From Stratiolaelaps scimitus (Eukaryota; Arthropoda; Arachnida; Mesostigmata; Laelapidae), in NCBI GenBank assembly GCA_019614645.1, contig JABWDB010000018.1:2844501-2908500 (forward strand): a DNA stretch of 64,000 nucleotides, read 5' to 3'. Positions within the stretch are counted from its first letter, which is position 1, and the number at the start of each line of letters is the position of its first letter. A program made the position numbers and the translations under genes. The notes under the pieces are model-generated. The model worked only from the letters and a program-made list of their open reading frames with translations, made no database searches and was not told where the DNA came from. This document shows, piece after piece, positions 11,619 through 22,387 of this stretch.

Positions 11619-12288
11619 GAGAGGGATTTTGACGATGCCTCATTGGAAGACCTTGTATTGAAGCTGAAGTGAAATTGAAGCCAAGCCGAGCAATTGAGCC
11701 GAGGTGGCTTTTGCCGCGGCTAATTCTGTGAGATGGCGCACGAACGCGGCAGACGACAAGAAATCAGCGGTTGTTCAATACGAAACCGCAACAGCAGATA
11801 GCTGCAGCACCAGCGGCTACAGCCACGTTAACCCTGTCTACCACGGTACCTGTCTATGGTAATCGTTCAATCCCTGCAGTCACACGTGGGCCTGTGGGGA
11901 CATGAACGGGGAGGCGAATTTACAAATGAATAGCTTCAAAATCTGATACCTCTGCTCTAGCCGCTAGACGAGAGTCGGTGTCGACGCTTACGGGGGGGCT
12001 TTCGTAACTCTGTTCGTTATGACGAGGCGCATTGCACGGCGTGGCGAACGTTTGGGACTTCGCGACAGCCGGCGAGCTGCGGTAGGTCCACAGCGAAGCA
12101 TCGGGCGTCAAGCCGCCACCAATCGCGCCGCATACGACGGGCGCGTCCCCCCCAACTGCGGCGGGCAATCTTTTATCATGGAAATCCCCTCAGCGGCGAC
12201 ACCCGCTGCCGCTCCTCGGCCGAACGAATCCGAACGCTCTGACGCGGTACCATTGAGGGATGGATGGCTTGATCGACGGATGGATTGA
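11619..12288 (+). other. Coding-like but frame-broken stretch downstream of a TATA box
   Basis: ATG 11619 opens MERDFDDASLEDLVLKLK, then a stop. Two other frames further on look protein-like: EVAFAAANSVRWRTNAADDK, and later NQRLFNTKPQQQIAAAPAAT continuing to VTRGPVGT and a stop near 11904. From 12019 a GC-rich frame reads on to RRMD at 12288. No phase-consistent splice model joins them. A degraded gene or an intron-rich small gene are both possible. Confidence 0.2.
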
Positions 12289-12302
12289 TTCTCGTTTGTC
12301 AC

Positions 12303-14091
12303 GAAAGTTCGTTAATAGCAGCCGTTGATATCGGTGGGAAGATGTAGCAGCCTATTGGGCGATTCAGAACGAAGCTGAAACCAAACGTGTCCTAACGTGA
12401 CTTCTCCTATGACGCCACGCCATGACAAGTATCGTCTCGCAATTAGAGTCATTAATTCAATAGACCAGACAAGTGAGGCCAGTAGACAAGACAAATGGAC
12501 CTGGGCGACCACGCGACGTAAGCGACTCAACGTGAAGTCCAACAGAGAGAGATTGATATAAGTGTTGTCGCAGACTGTATATCTATTGGCTCATGCCAGT
12601 AGATGTTGGGGAAGAATATATTGAAAACGTTGTCTGAGAATAATGAGTGTAATAACAAACGAGTAGGAGTCGACGAAGCAGTCAACGAAACGATTGAAAG
12701 CAAGACGATTGCTTAATCAAGAACAGAAATTGGCTCAGTCGTGACGTTGCTCGCTGTTGCGTAAGATACTGTGAGTTTAACTTAAGCTAACTACTGCTCG
12801 CTACGCTTCTGACTTTGCACAAGACAGACATGATATGTATAACAATTGTAAGAAGAAATTTGTGAACGAATTCTAATTCCGATTCCACTTCACAGCGAAG
12901 TCATGTAGCTGGAAACAAGATCCAATCTAGCCCAAATTTATCGAGATGTCGCAGTAAGGCTGGAGGACAAGGATTGAGGGCTTGCATACTTCGTTCTTTA
13001 GTAAAAGATCGTCTCGGTAACGATTTCCGTTATATAATCTATTATGATAGCGTTCATAGTTAATAGAACTTGATCACTAAAGTAATGCCGAGTTGTAGGC
13101 TATCAAAAACGTTGGAAGGTAATCATTTCGTGATGAAATAGGTTCATTCATCCGTCGGGATTGTTTGCTTGCCGAAGTTGAAACAATAATGAGGACACTT
13201 CATTGATATCAATGAGCACAGTGCCGATTGATGTTTTGTATCCGAATCAGCCCCCAGGGTTGAATTCAATAAAATTCAATGAAAATTCAATTGCACAAGA
13301 ATTCCACAACATGTGACTAACACATATGTAGGTAATCCGTGCAATCCATGAGATGTATCCACGTATGCTAAAAACGAAACCACATTCAACTCGCATACAA
13401 GGTATACGAGGACGCTACAACTAGTGCTGCCGGTACTGGTACCCCCGGCTGCTAAGCCTATAAAAAAATTCAAATTTTCCGGCTAGCGAAAGTGTCACCT
13501 TTTAAAAATTCTGCTTCACTTCTGCATAATACATTGCAAACGAACCGTGCGGCGATGCTCATCTCCATGTTAGTCCTTTTCTGACGGAAGCTCTATTCAT
13601 TAAAATACAAATACAAAAAAGTATGAAAGAACTATTGATTGGCTATCCCGCGCACCGGTGCCACCTTCATCGGCGAATACATCAGCCCGGCGAAATGGGC
13701 CGCCCGCCACCGCCGCCGATCGGTTCTCGTCTTCATGAATAGACTGAAATGGAAATTCTATTTACCTCCGCCATTATTACGATTACTGCTAGCAGAGTCA
13801 GACGTCGTTCGTTGGCGTCCCGCAATGAAGCAGCTCTTCGAAGGACCACCATTTTAAGCTATTCGGGCAAAACCGAATCGTAGTAATCATATAATGATAA
13901 TAATAACATTATTCACTGAGTTGCTTTGCCGAAGCACCCAGAAGCTAGCTTGTTCTGTATTTGTGCAGAGATTTCAATCGGTTGCCGGTTGGCGTCCGGA
14001 ACAGCCTGCAATTAATAGCAGGAAAGATGTTTTTTTCCAGCATTCTTCACATTTCAGTATTAAACACCGAGCTCACCGGCACCATTCATAA
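12303..14091. other. Mostly non-coding stretch with one GC-rich islet
   Basis: No supported gene. Bases 13645-13735 are strikingly GC-rich against AT-rich flanks and are open in several frames. The rest is unremarkable. Confidence 0.35.
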
Positions 14092-14180
14092 ATGCATCAC
14101 TATCATAGCCATCACCGGTTAGTTCAAGGTCGAGGAACAGCTGGGGCGGTTCCGAAGAAGCGTTACATTGAATCGTGCAG
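14092..14180 (+). CDS. Weak candidate first exon
   Basis: ATG 14092 opens MHHYHSHHRLVQGRGTAGAV then PKKRYIESC, ending in phase 2 at a GTTTGT donor. No partner exon was found. Composition is codon-like, but support is only local. Confidence 0.15.
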
Positions 14181-14273
14181 GTTTGTTATGGTTGTACCGG
14201 AGACAACGATATCACCATAGTTGTCTTCGGCATAGGAAAGAGGAATATGCACTGCTCAATATAGTGACTGCGT

Positions 14274-14297
14274 CTATATATATATATATATATATAT
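14274..14297. repeat. (TA)n microsatellite
   Basis: About twelve TA units. Confidence 0.9.
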
Positions 14298-14984
14298 TAT
14301 GAGAAGAGACTCGGCTATTGCAGCTGTAGCGGTTGTATGATTATCTATCTATATGCGTCGAGAGGTTTTCTGAGAACTCGTCTGAGTCTATCGGGGCCCT
14401 TGCCATCCCGATCCATTCGCCATCAGCAACAAATGGCCATGATGAACTGGTCCGTCTGAGGGATACGAGGATGAGGGCAACTATTTATGCCCGAGGGGGT
14501 TTGCGGTGCCGTGCGTGGTGACAGACGATCCCCGCGGCGTAAAAGGAAAAGTATATCACGGAGAGACAAGGACGACAGCGATAGAAGTTCGTGTCAAATC
14601 GGATTGAAGCGGAATCAAAAGTGAGTGGTATAGTTTGAAAATAATAATCATACATTGAGGCGTTTGGTGAGATCTCGACTTCAATCCTAGTGGTCGTGAT
14701 GCGCGGTTTAGCAGCAGTGGAGTGCAGTGACGTGGGTGAATGGCAACGGTGGTAGTGTTTGCAAGATTTCTCAGCGCGTTGAATGTCAGATATCAAAGAA
14801 TATATGGTTGTTCGACTTACGTTTATCGTCAGCTGCCTAATTGCACTTTTTTCCTGTTCTGTGCTAAGCGTTGCTATCGGATATTGGATAAACAGTCCAT
14901 GGCATCATAGTTTTGCTCAGAACACAGCTCGGCTATTGATGTTTAATGTTTGTTAATCACAAACAGACAGTTGCGTGCTCCTAG
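14298..14984. other. Non-coding stretch
   Basis: No gene supported. On the minus strand, a short frame ending ATLSTEQEKSAIRQLTIN meets a perfect GTAAGT donor near 14821, but it is isolated. Confidence 0.3.
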
Positions 14985-15150
14985 TCTCTGTCCAGTCGGA
15001 GGAGACCTACGTAGGTGCACGGGTTCGATTCCCACTGTTGCACATTTGCCTTTAAAAGGGGTCCGTCTTATGAAGCAATGCCGAAAGCAGTTGTACCATG
15101 CACGTTAAATGTTGGCTGTGACTCAGCCCGGAAAATTTATCATAGTTTCT
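14985..15150 (+). mobile_element. tRNA-derived SINE, family 1
   Basis: B box GGTTCGATTCC at 15022-15032, then GTTGCACATTTGCCTTTAAA, GGGGTCCGTCTTATGAAGCA, and a distal part GTTAAATGTTGGCTGTGACT shared with the copy at 38487. Confidence 0.85.
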
Positions 15151-18100
15151 GCCCAAGCATCCGATCAATCAGTAAACGGGACTCAATATTCTCCAGAAAC
15201 ATAAGAGACTTCTGAGGTGAGGTCCATGTTGTTGTAACATAGTCGCCATTATAAAGCTGAAGAACTTGCGAGCGACGGGCGGCGAAGAAAGAAGAACTCA
15301 AGCTAAAACGAAGCCCTTAATGTGTTCAGTTCAATTATTGCCTCCGATTTTATTGTACGGTTTTGTACATTTGGCTTGTTCGTATATCTGTAAGACCGAC
15401 AGGCATTGTCCTTATGAGAGAAATCTGTTTACTCATAAACGTTTGCACGAACTTGTGTGGGATTTTTTCGTTTTTAGAAAAGGAGGCTTTTTCCAAGAAC
15501 GAGCGTTATTAATAAACGCTACATTAATATCGATCCCACGCGTGTTGCTGGACGGTTTTTCACAAAATTCTTCAAGATGTGTGTTTTGAGAGGCGGCTTA
15601 TTTGTGTGTGTATTTCTTTCTCATCATTGTTATTATTATTATTATTATATAGAGTTTTAATGATGTTGTTTGCGGCTATGGCCATCGCGCAAACGACGCT
15701 CAATCATAGCTATAATAACCCCAGACCGCTGGCGAATTGCGGAACGTCCATTTCCATGGTGAATCCATGAAGCCATTTATTTTAAATTTGCTCATTGATC
15801 TGTTTGCGTATATTGTAGGTCTTGTCCCTACAGAATTTCATGAAAATAGTGCTTTCTAAATGGGAAATCCCCATAAAACAATTTATACTGATTTACATTT
15901 TGTATTATAACTGTGACGTCCCGTTCCACCTGAACCTCGTTCTTACTATGCTTGTTCTATAGTCAAGCAAGACACACTCGTTCATCAGGAAGTGGACATT
16001 TCACAGCAGTGAACTGTAATGGCTTTCGAAGAACAAGGCATCTCTAGATGGTTTGAATGATTTGAGATATAAATCGATTATTTCCTTCGATCTGTCACAT
16101 GACAACCGAGTTCGCCGAGCAAGCCAACTCAATGGGGTAGACTTCTAGCTCTTTGGTGCTCGAACGTCCGGCCAATTTGTATGTGCATGTACTATAAGAG
16201 CCAGCAAAACGTATATTCGATGTAAACAACATTTTGCCAAAGATACTATAACACTCAAGAGCAATGATAAGAACGTATCCGTATGGATACCGAAGCGCTT
16301 TTTACAAGATACGTATAGCGTGTGACTCAAAGCGACTATAGACACTTACCTCGAGCAAGGTTGGACATCGTTAACCTGCAGTCGAACGAAAGCAACTTTT
16401 CGAGAACTTTCTACGTTCAATGGATTTGCTCAATTGTCCAATCATAGAAACTAATAACGAGTATTAATTGTATGAGTGTTAGAAGCAAATTGGAAACAGC
16501 AGAAGACGATTTGATGCCATTACCAACGTGAGCGGGCAGAGCAGAGCTGGAATCAGTTCTGTGTGGGGTCATATGTTTGCCATAGCGCCTCCCAACTTTC
16601 AGTTTGGCTATCGTAATTGTATTTGTACAATGAATCTCGTGAGACAGCAAGCTGACAATAATTAAGCTGAGCAAATTCACGCGCTCGATAAGGAAGCAAG
16701 AATATCTGAATCGACCATGCGATTCAGGAAACAGCATGGTCTGATATGCTGTCTCACCCACACCCCAATCGTGTGCCGAGTATTATTACTATTAATAATA
16801 AAAATAACTTCACTCCTACCCCATGAGGCTAAATATTAATGACAACGCCGTGAAGGGTCGACTGAGAGCCTTCTCTGACTATTACATAAGTGTCTAGCGC
16901 ATTATTTTTAGCTTATCGACTAATTCAATAGAATATAATCATGATGCATCTATGTAATATTTTTCTTGCAATCTACATATGCGATATAAGAATCCGCGTG
17001 ATTTAAACCAGATTTTATGGCTGTTTCTTCGACTTCTAGATTTATAGACGATTTTTGCAGTAATGGAAACGACCTCGTTGAAAATGCATATTAGATAAAT
17101 TCTGGTTATTTATTAAGTTGTAAGATCGTTATGATAGAGGACGTCTAGAAAATGTATATTTCCTGTATTCAATTTCTTCTTCGCTTACCTTGCATCTGTG
17201 GACGAGAACAAATTTCGTTTGAGTCCGTTGTAAGAGGGTCTTGACCCTGACCACCTCAGTGTTCCGTACGAGTTGGTATGGGAGGAGATGGCTAAGGGTG
17301 CATAGGTAATGATTGGCAACACGTAACAGGCGAATAGTCTCATGTATATTAAGTCAGCCCTGTTAGCAACAAATGAACATAGAAACCAATTTGCCCTTCT
17401 GGACGGGTATGGGTCAGTACAAGATCCGACACAAGATACATGATCACTATAGTTCAGCTTTGTAGACCTGAAGTGACTCCTAGGTCACGCATCTTGATCT
17501 CTCTCTCTCTCTCCTGGGAGTTCTTGGTCTTTCGATGTAATATCCCTTCGTCGGACCATTGTGACCAAAATGCATCGCCACACATTTATGGATTTAGAGC
17601 TTTGGGTCAACCTGTAGAGGTGAGCTAGCGCTGTTGCATTTTGCAGTAATCCCCTTCCGTCTAGACGGAGTGAATGCTGTCGGCATAGACCATCATGTTG
17701 ACTTTGGGCTTGAGGTGCACGAACGAATTCGTCGATAACATGTAGGTGTGTGTGGGCAAAGTATAGTGCCCCGGCGGATGGCTGAAAATTGCCACGATAC
17801 GAGACGAGAAGTGCGCGCTTTCGTTAACACGGACGTGCACTGTTCGATGCTGGTTCACATGTTTAATACGTTTATCACATTAAAAGCACGTTATGTACGC
17901 TGTAAGTTTATAATTGTTAGAAAAATGCATATATACAACTGCAAGCTGCCTGATAACCCATTGGGAACGGAGAGCCTCTAGGAAGAACAAGTCGACGAAG
18001 CCGAAGCTGAATTTGTGAAAAGAACAATCCAGCGAGCTGTCTGATAGCTTCATCGTAAACGGAGAACCCTGCAGAGGAAGCTGTTGACCCTACGAGCGAT

Positions 18101-18753
18101 GGAGAGGCTCCGATAGCGGAATACAAACAAGAGCAACCCGACCCGATGGTGCTGACAATACAGAGGACAAACCGATGCTTCAAGCAGGACCGTGACTGGA
18201 GTGCAACTCAGGCAGGCCTGTCTGATGTAATATCCAGACGCTCCGCGACAACCACGACCAGAGGTTGTCTGGGCAATCACTGGCAATCGTCTGGACTTGG
18301 TCCGACCAACAAGCGAGTTAAAAGTTACTCGGCTCGTTACGTTTAAGTGATGATCATTTAAAGAGTAAGGGAGTCGAAGGAAGCATGTAAGGCTGAAAAG
18401 GGCTACCTTAACAACGCATCGTCGCCTGCTGACGAAGAGACGAGAGGACGGCGCGTTTTCATTTCCAAGAAACTGACAGGAAGCGGCGTTCGACAAGTGG
18501 CCGACAGCAAATAATGATAGCGCACCACCGACATTGGCTGGAAAATTATACAGCATCCGGCGTACACCTCCGATTTTGCTTCATCAGGTCATCACCTATT
18601 CAGATTCATGGGGAACGACCTGCGGGGGCGGCGCGTCAAGACCGAAGCGGAGGTCCGAAATTCGCTGGACGGTTGGATTAGCTCCTGCGAGAGATTTTGC
18701 CGGGCGCCGGAGTCACATGCTGCTGCTGCTGCTGCTGATCGATAGGCGAGAGT
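15151..18753. other. Long non-coding stretch with isolated candidate exons
   Basis: No gene model is supported. Points noted: a 26-base minus-strand block at 16350-16375 between a strong acceptor (TTCGTTCGACTGCAG) and a perfect GTAAGT donor; a minus-strand frame ending TLLQRTQTKFVLVHRCK at a GTAAGC donor near 17190; and coding-like but frame-broken sequence at 17980-18345 (EEQVDEAEAEFVKRTIQRAV, then after a stop AEEAVDPTSDGEAPIAEYKQ). A (CTG)n run lies at 18718-18738. Confidence 0.3.
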
Positions 18754-18762
18754 CATAAAAAG
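18754..18762 (+). promoter_or_regulatory. TATA-like box of the cuticle-type gene
   Basis: CATAAAAAG lies about 65 bases before a likely 5' UTR donor (AAC|GTGAGT, intron starting at 18823). This places a transcription start near 18785-18795, where a TCATT initiator-like motif occurs. Confidence 0.45.
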
Positions 18763-18941
18763 CGAGGGACACGGTAATGATTTAGATTCGCTCATTGTTT
18801 TCAAGAGACACAGCAATTCAACGTGAGTAGAAAGATATATATTTCTTATGACTCACGTACATACATATATTCTATATATAATATATACATATATATATGT
18901 GTGTATTTTTGTCATTCGTTACTTCCTAACGATAATTACAG

Positions 18942-19832
18942 ATGGGTAGATCTTCGGCACTGCATATTGGTCTTACTTTGGCATTTGTGATATCGTGTAT
19001 TATGGCACAAAGTAGCGTGTATTTTCCTGGAGCTGTACGGGGCGTCTACGGGTATTCGTATGGTGGAACGGCTGGCTATAACGCGTATGCAAGACAATAC
19101 AGGAGACCCACTGTCGTGACCGGCGGATACAGGTAAGTGAGCACAATTCCTTGCCTACAATCATCGTGCGGCAGTACAAAGGGGCCTCTGTAAGCACATG
19201 CAAGTTCGTAGCATAGAATTGTTTGGTTGTTCGCCTACCGCGAGGACAATGCGAAACACAGAGCTCAGTTCTCTTCCATTCACAGTTCTCTTTCAAAATC
19301 CTCCGTTGAACGGTAGCAGGTAAACGAGAATTCGATCTATCTAGTTATTCGAAGACTTGAAGGGTGTTCATTTTAACGTAAAAGAAGAGAGAAACGTTTC
19401 TGAAGCAAATATTTTTAAAAATCGAGCTACATGGCAACATTGTAGAATACTGTTGCAGTTTCCAGAAGAACTAGTTAAACATTGTAAATGTATACACTGA
19501 TAACAAGCTGGCGCTAAAGCAGCATTGCCCTACACAGAACTGTGTCACCTGAAGCGTCCGAGTTCCTTGCCGTGGACGCATGTTTGGGCAAAGCTCACAA
19601 TGCAATCTTTTTTTTTGTTGTTTGTTTGTGTTACAGGGGCGGAGCACTTCCAGTGTCCGGGGGTTACCGGGGTGGTCCACTTCCGGCGGGAGGCTATCGA
19701 GGTCTCTCCTCTGCTGACTACTATTACGACGATCTGGACTCGGTGCACGACTACTACGGTGGCGGCCTCTACGGAAGAGGCTATAGGCCCTACGGGAACA
19801 GATATCCCTACGGCTATAACTATTACTACTGA
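18942..19832 (+). CDS. Secreted Gly/Tyr-rich cuticle-like protein, two coding exons
   Basis: Probably a secreted structural protein of the exoskeleton, by composition only. Exon 18942-19132 starts with ATG directly after a splice acceptor (ATTACAG), implying an intron in the 5' UTR. It encodes a hydrophobic signal peptide (HIGLTLAFVISCIMAQSS) then SVYFPGAVRGVYGYSYGG, and ends in phase 2 at AG|GTAAGT. Exon 19637-19832 follows TTACAG and restores the frame (AG+G gives Arg). It reads GGALPVSGGYRGGPLPAGGY and ends YGRGYRPYGNRYPYGYNYYY then TGA, for 128 residues in all. GGYRG-type repeats and Tyr clusters resemble low-complexity arthropod cuticle, eggshell or silk-like proteins. There is no chitin-binding RR domain. 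Confidence 0.75.
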
Positions 19833-20341
19833 ACATTTTACGGGGCTCAGGTAGTACGTATCAGTGTGACCTGAGCCCCGAGACGAGCAACGTACGAACG
19901 GAGTAACGAGGAACACAGAGAAGGAAAGAGAGAGAGAGAGAGGCAGATACACCTATTCAGTGTGCACTGTCAATAGCCAGATATAACAACCGATATATAA
20001 GAACCTGAATGCTGATGTAGCTAACAAAGCAGGGCATTATGCATTGCATCACCTAATGTCTGATGTGTGGTCAGAGAAGTCGGATGAATCAATCATGCAC
20101 TCATAGGAATATGCAATATGCTTTAGTGTTTCTGCAGACATATGAGCGTATGATATGGCTTTCTTTTTCTTATTTATGAGGTCACGTGGTGAGTCTGTGT
20201 CGATACAATGCCACAAGGCCATGTACAAGCATAGAGGGCGAGGGACTCGTTGATGATCGCACTGTGGTGAGGCTGCCCTCGACGAACGACGCGCGTCCCC
20301 CTAATTACAGGTGGTGTGCGGAGCAATTAAATAATTTTGTT

Positions 20342-20347
20342 AATAAA
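20342..20347 (+). terminator. Polyadenylation signal AATAAA
   Basis: First AATAAA after the stop codon of the cuticle-like gene, about 510 bases downstream. Confidence 0.45.
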
Positions 20348-20489
20348 ATTCGAATTTCATAGTGAGACTCATCGATTGTCTTAAATTAGTTGAATAGATT
20401 ATCTATAATAGTATACACAATATTACGATTATTATTATTATTTTATGGGTGTCCTTCCTATCTCGCTAGACCCCAGTGTGCTCGTATAT

Positions 20490-20727
20490 GAATGGCGTCC
20501 TCTGGATGGTCTAGTGGTGAGCGTCTTGGACTGCTAGACTGGAGGGACGTGTGTGTTGGGTTCAAATCCTCTCAGACGCGGAGGATCTTCGTAGTTCTTT
20601 ATCATCTTTCTTTATCTGAAGATTCTCGCCAGGTACGAGTAAGGAAGAGAATAAGCAAAGGTGGCCCCGACAGATCCTCAAAGTAATACCTAAAAGGTTA
20701 AGAGCTGAGGGTCAGCTCGAAAAACAG
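20490..20727 (+). mobile_element. tRNA-derived SINE, family 3, full-length-like copy
   Basis: The head carries a canonical A box (TGGTCTAGTGGTGAGCG) and B box (GGTTCAAATCC), about 55 bases apart, with a clover-like stem between them. The tRNA-unrelated body ends GTAATACCTAAAAGGTTAAG, AGCTGAGGGTCAGCTCGAAA, AACAGTA. The same tail recurs in reverse at 44622-44715. Confidence 0.8.
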
Positions 20728-20730
20728 TAT

Positions 20731-22149
20731 ATGAATGGTGTCATAATCTCTACAAATCTCGTCACAATAATCTGCTGTGGCGCTCTGCTACATTCGCAGC
20801 CGTGTTCCGTCGGGGCGCCACTGCCGATGCTTAGATGCCGGTCGAATCTCGAAAAGCATCAGCCAACGAATCCTTTACTCCCCGTTCGTCTTGATGACCC
20901 CCCCTGCCTTTGGGAGTTGCCATTGTTAACTCATTGAAAACATTTGTCAATGTCGTTAGTGACCACGCTTGCGATGTTCGCGCGTATGACGTTACGCTAA
21001 CGCATATATCACTACCCGCCATCACGCCAGAGCTTGGTTAGCCCTCCCTGCTGACCCCGCCGGCCGAAGGCTGGCTGTCTACGATTGTATTGTGGTCCAT
21101 TGATGTGTTGATTGTCGTTGACGTTCAGGCGATGCTTGGCTTGAACTTTCGTTCGAAGTCGTTCTTTCAACTTGAGAGTGGAAAACGACACTAATCACCT
21201 TCTAGGTAGATACTGTGCATCTGCACATCTGTGCACATCTCCACCTGGCTGTTGTGTCCCGGGGTTGAAATTACCCTGCGTTTAGAAATTGGGCCGGCCC
21301 AATGACGAGCAGGTGGCATTCGCATCCCGGAAGGGCTACGCGTAGAAAACACTAACGTGCGTACGTATAAGTGAAATCAATTGAGCCCCCCCTCTTTTAA
21401 GAACCATTACCGCTAATTACTACGCAAATGTAAATCAAAATGAACATATCGAAGCCATAACGTTTGCCGGCACATTCACTTGTCACTGTGCACTGTCCAT
21501 GGTACAACATGGGATCTCGCCCTCGCTGTTTCAATTGGTCCCGTTTGCTGTCCCGACAGCTGGCTGATTGCTAATTTAACCGTTACTCAACTCCATCATA
21601 CGATTATATGGTACCATCACTTATCTTCGCATTCAGTGGCATTCCCGGCCGGCAACAGCAGCAAAAAGGAATTGCCCTAGCAATCACCTCAATCCAGTGG
21701 TCGTCATCGATTGAGCTTAAATGTGCATATGAGAAATATCAATGCCAATCGTCGATCTGTTCCCGGGCAGGATTCTCCAGACGGAAAAGCTACAGTTTTA
21801 GCAGCGAGGCAGAATAGCGTGAGATAAAAGTTAGGTTGGTGCCGCTGGAAACGGGTAGATGAAACACATTTCACTGATTTCTCACGTACATTCTCGCACA
21901 AATTGTACAACAAGGCGAGGCCTGAATCACCAGTTTCTCCTGGATTCCATGTGGCATGGCAGACGATGCCGTCGGGGCCGCTCCGGTGACGACACGAACG
22001 TGGTCTACGCGGAACGTTGTGGGACCTTGTAGTAGGGCACTTTTTCGGTTTGTATCTGAAGTATGAAATGTTGATGTACGATCCTTTCAGTGGATCGGTA
22101 CCGATATTCGATGTGACAGATGTCTTGTTAAAATATGTATTTTGTGATA
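20731..22149. other. Stretch with no confirmed gene
   Basis: Some frames look codon-like: MADDAVGAAPVTTRTWSTRN from ATG near 21957, and a 69-residue frame at 21608-21817. None has splice or homology support. A long minus-strand frame (22363-21704) overlaps them and is treated as chance. Confidence 0.25.
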
Positions 22150-22268
22150 ATGAATAGTTTAGAGACGGCCCTCGCGAACAAGTTTCGTAAGATTTCTTTT
22201 CTCCAGAACGACAACGACCCCCGACAACGAACAGACTCGCCGAGTAGACTAGCGAGCTATAGAACCAA
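22150..22268 (+). CDS. Candidate first coding exon of an unidentified gene
   Basis: ATG 22150 opens MNSLETALANKFRKISFLQN, DNDPRQRTDSPSRLASYRT, ending in phase 2 at a strong GTGAGT donor. Hydrophilic, low in rare residues and protein-like. An acceptor (TTATTTCAG) in matching phase lies at 22387, but the sequence after it is AT-rich and unconvincing, so the partner exon is unknown. Confidence 0.3.
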
Positions 22269-22387
22269 GTGAGTGTTGCGATTCTACAATTTCTGGCCAA
22301 TATCAACATATTCATGCACACGAATTGAATTGAATATTGTGACCGAAGCAAATATAAGATCAATGTTATTAATTAAGACTTTATTTC

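Noticed and set aside
18050..18556. 168-codon minus-strand ORF
   Set aside because: No start context, domain or codon-like pattern; the opposite strand is at least as protein-like.
21704..22363. 219-codon minus-strand ORF
   Set aside because: It starts at TTG and has no domain or splice context. It lies antisense to a more convincing plus-strand exon at 22150-22268.
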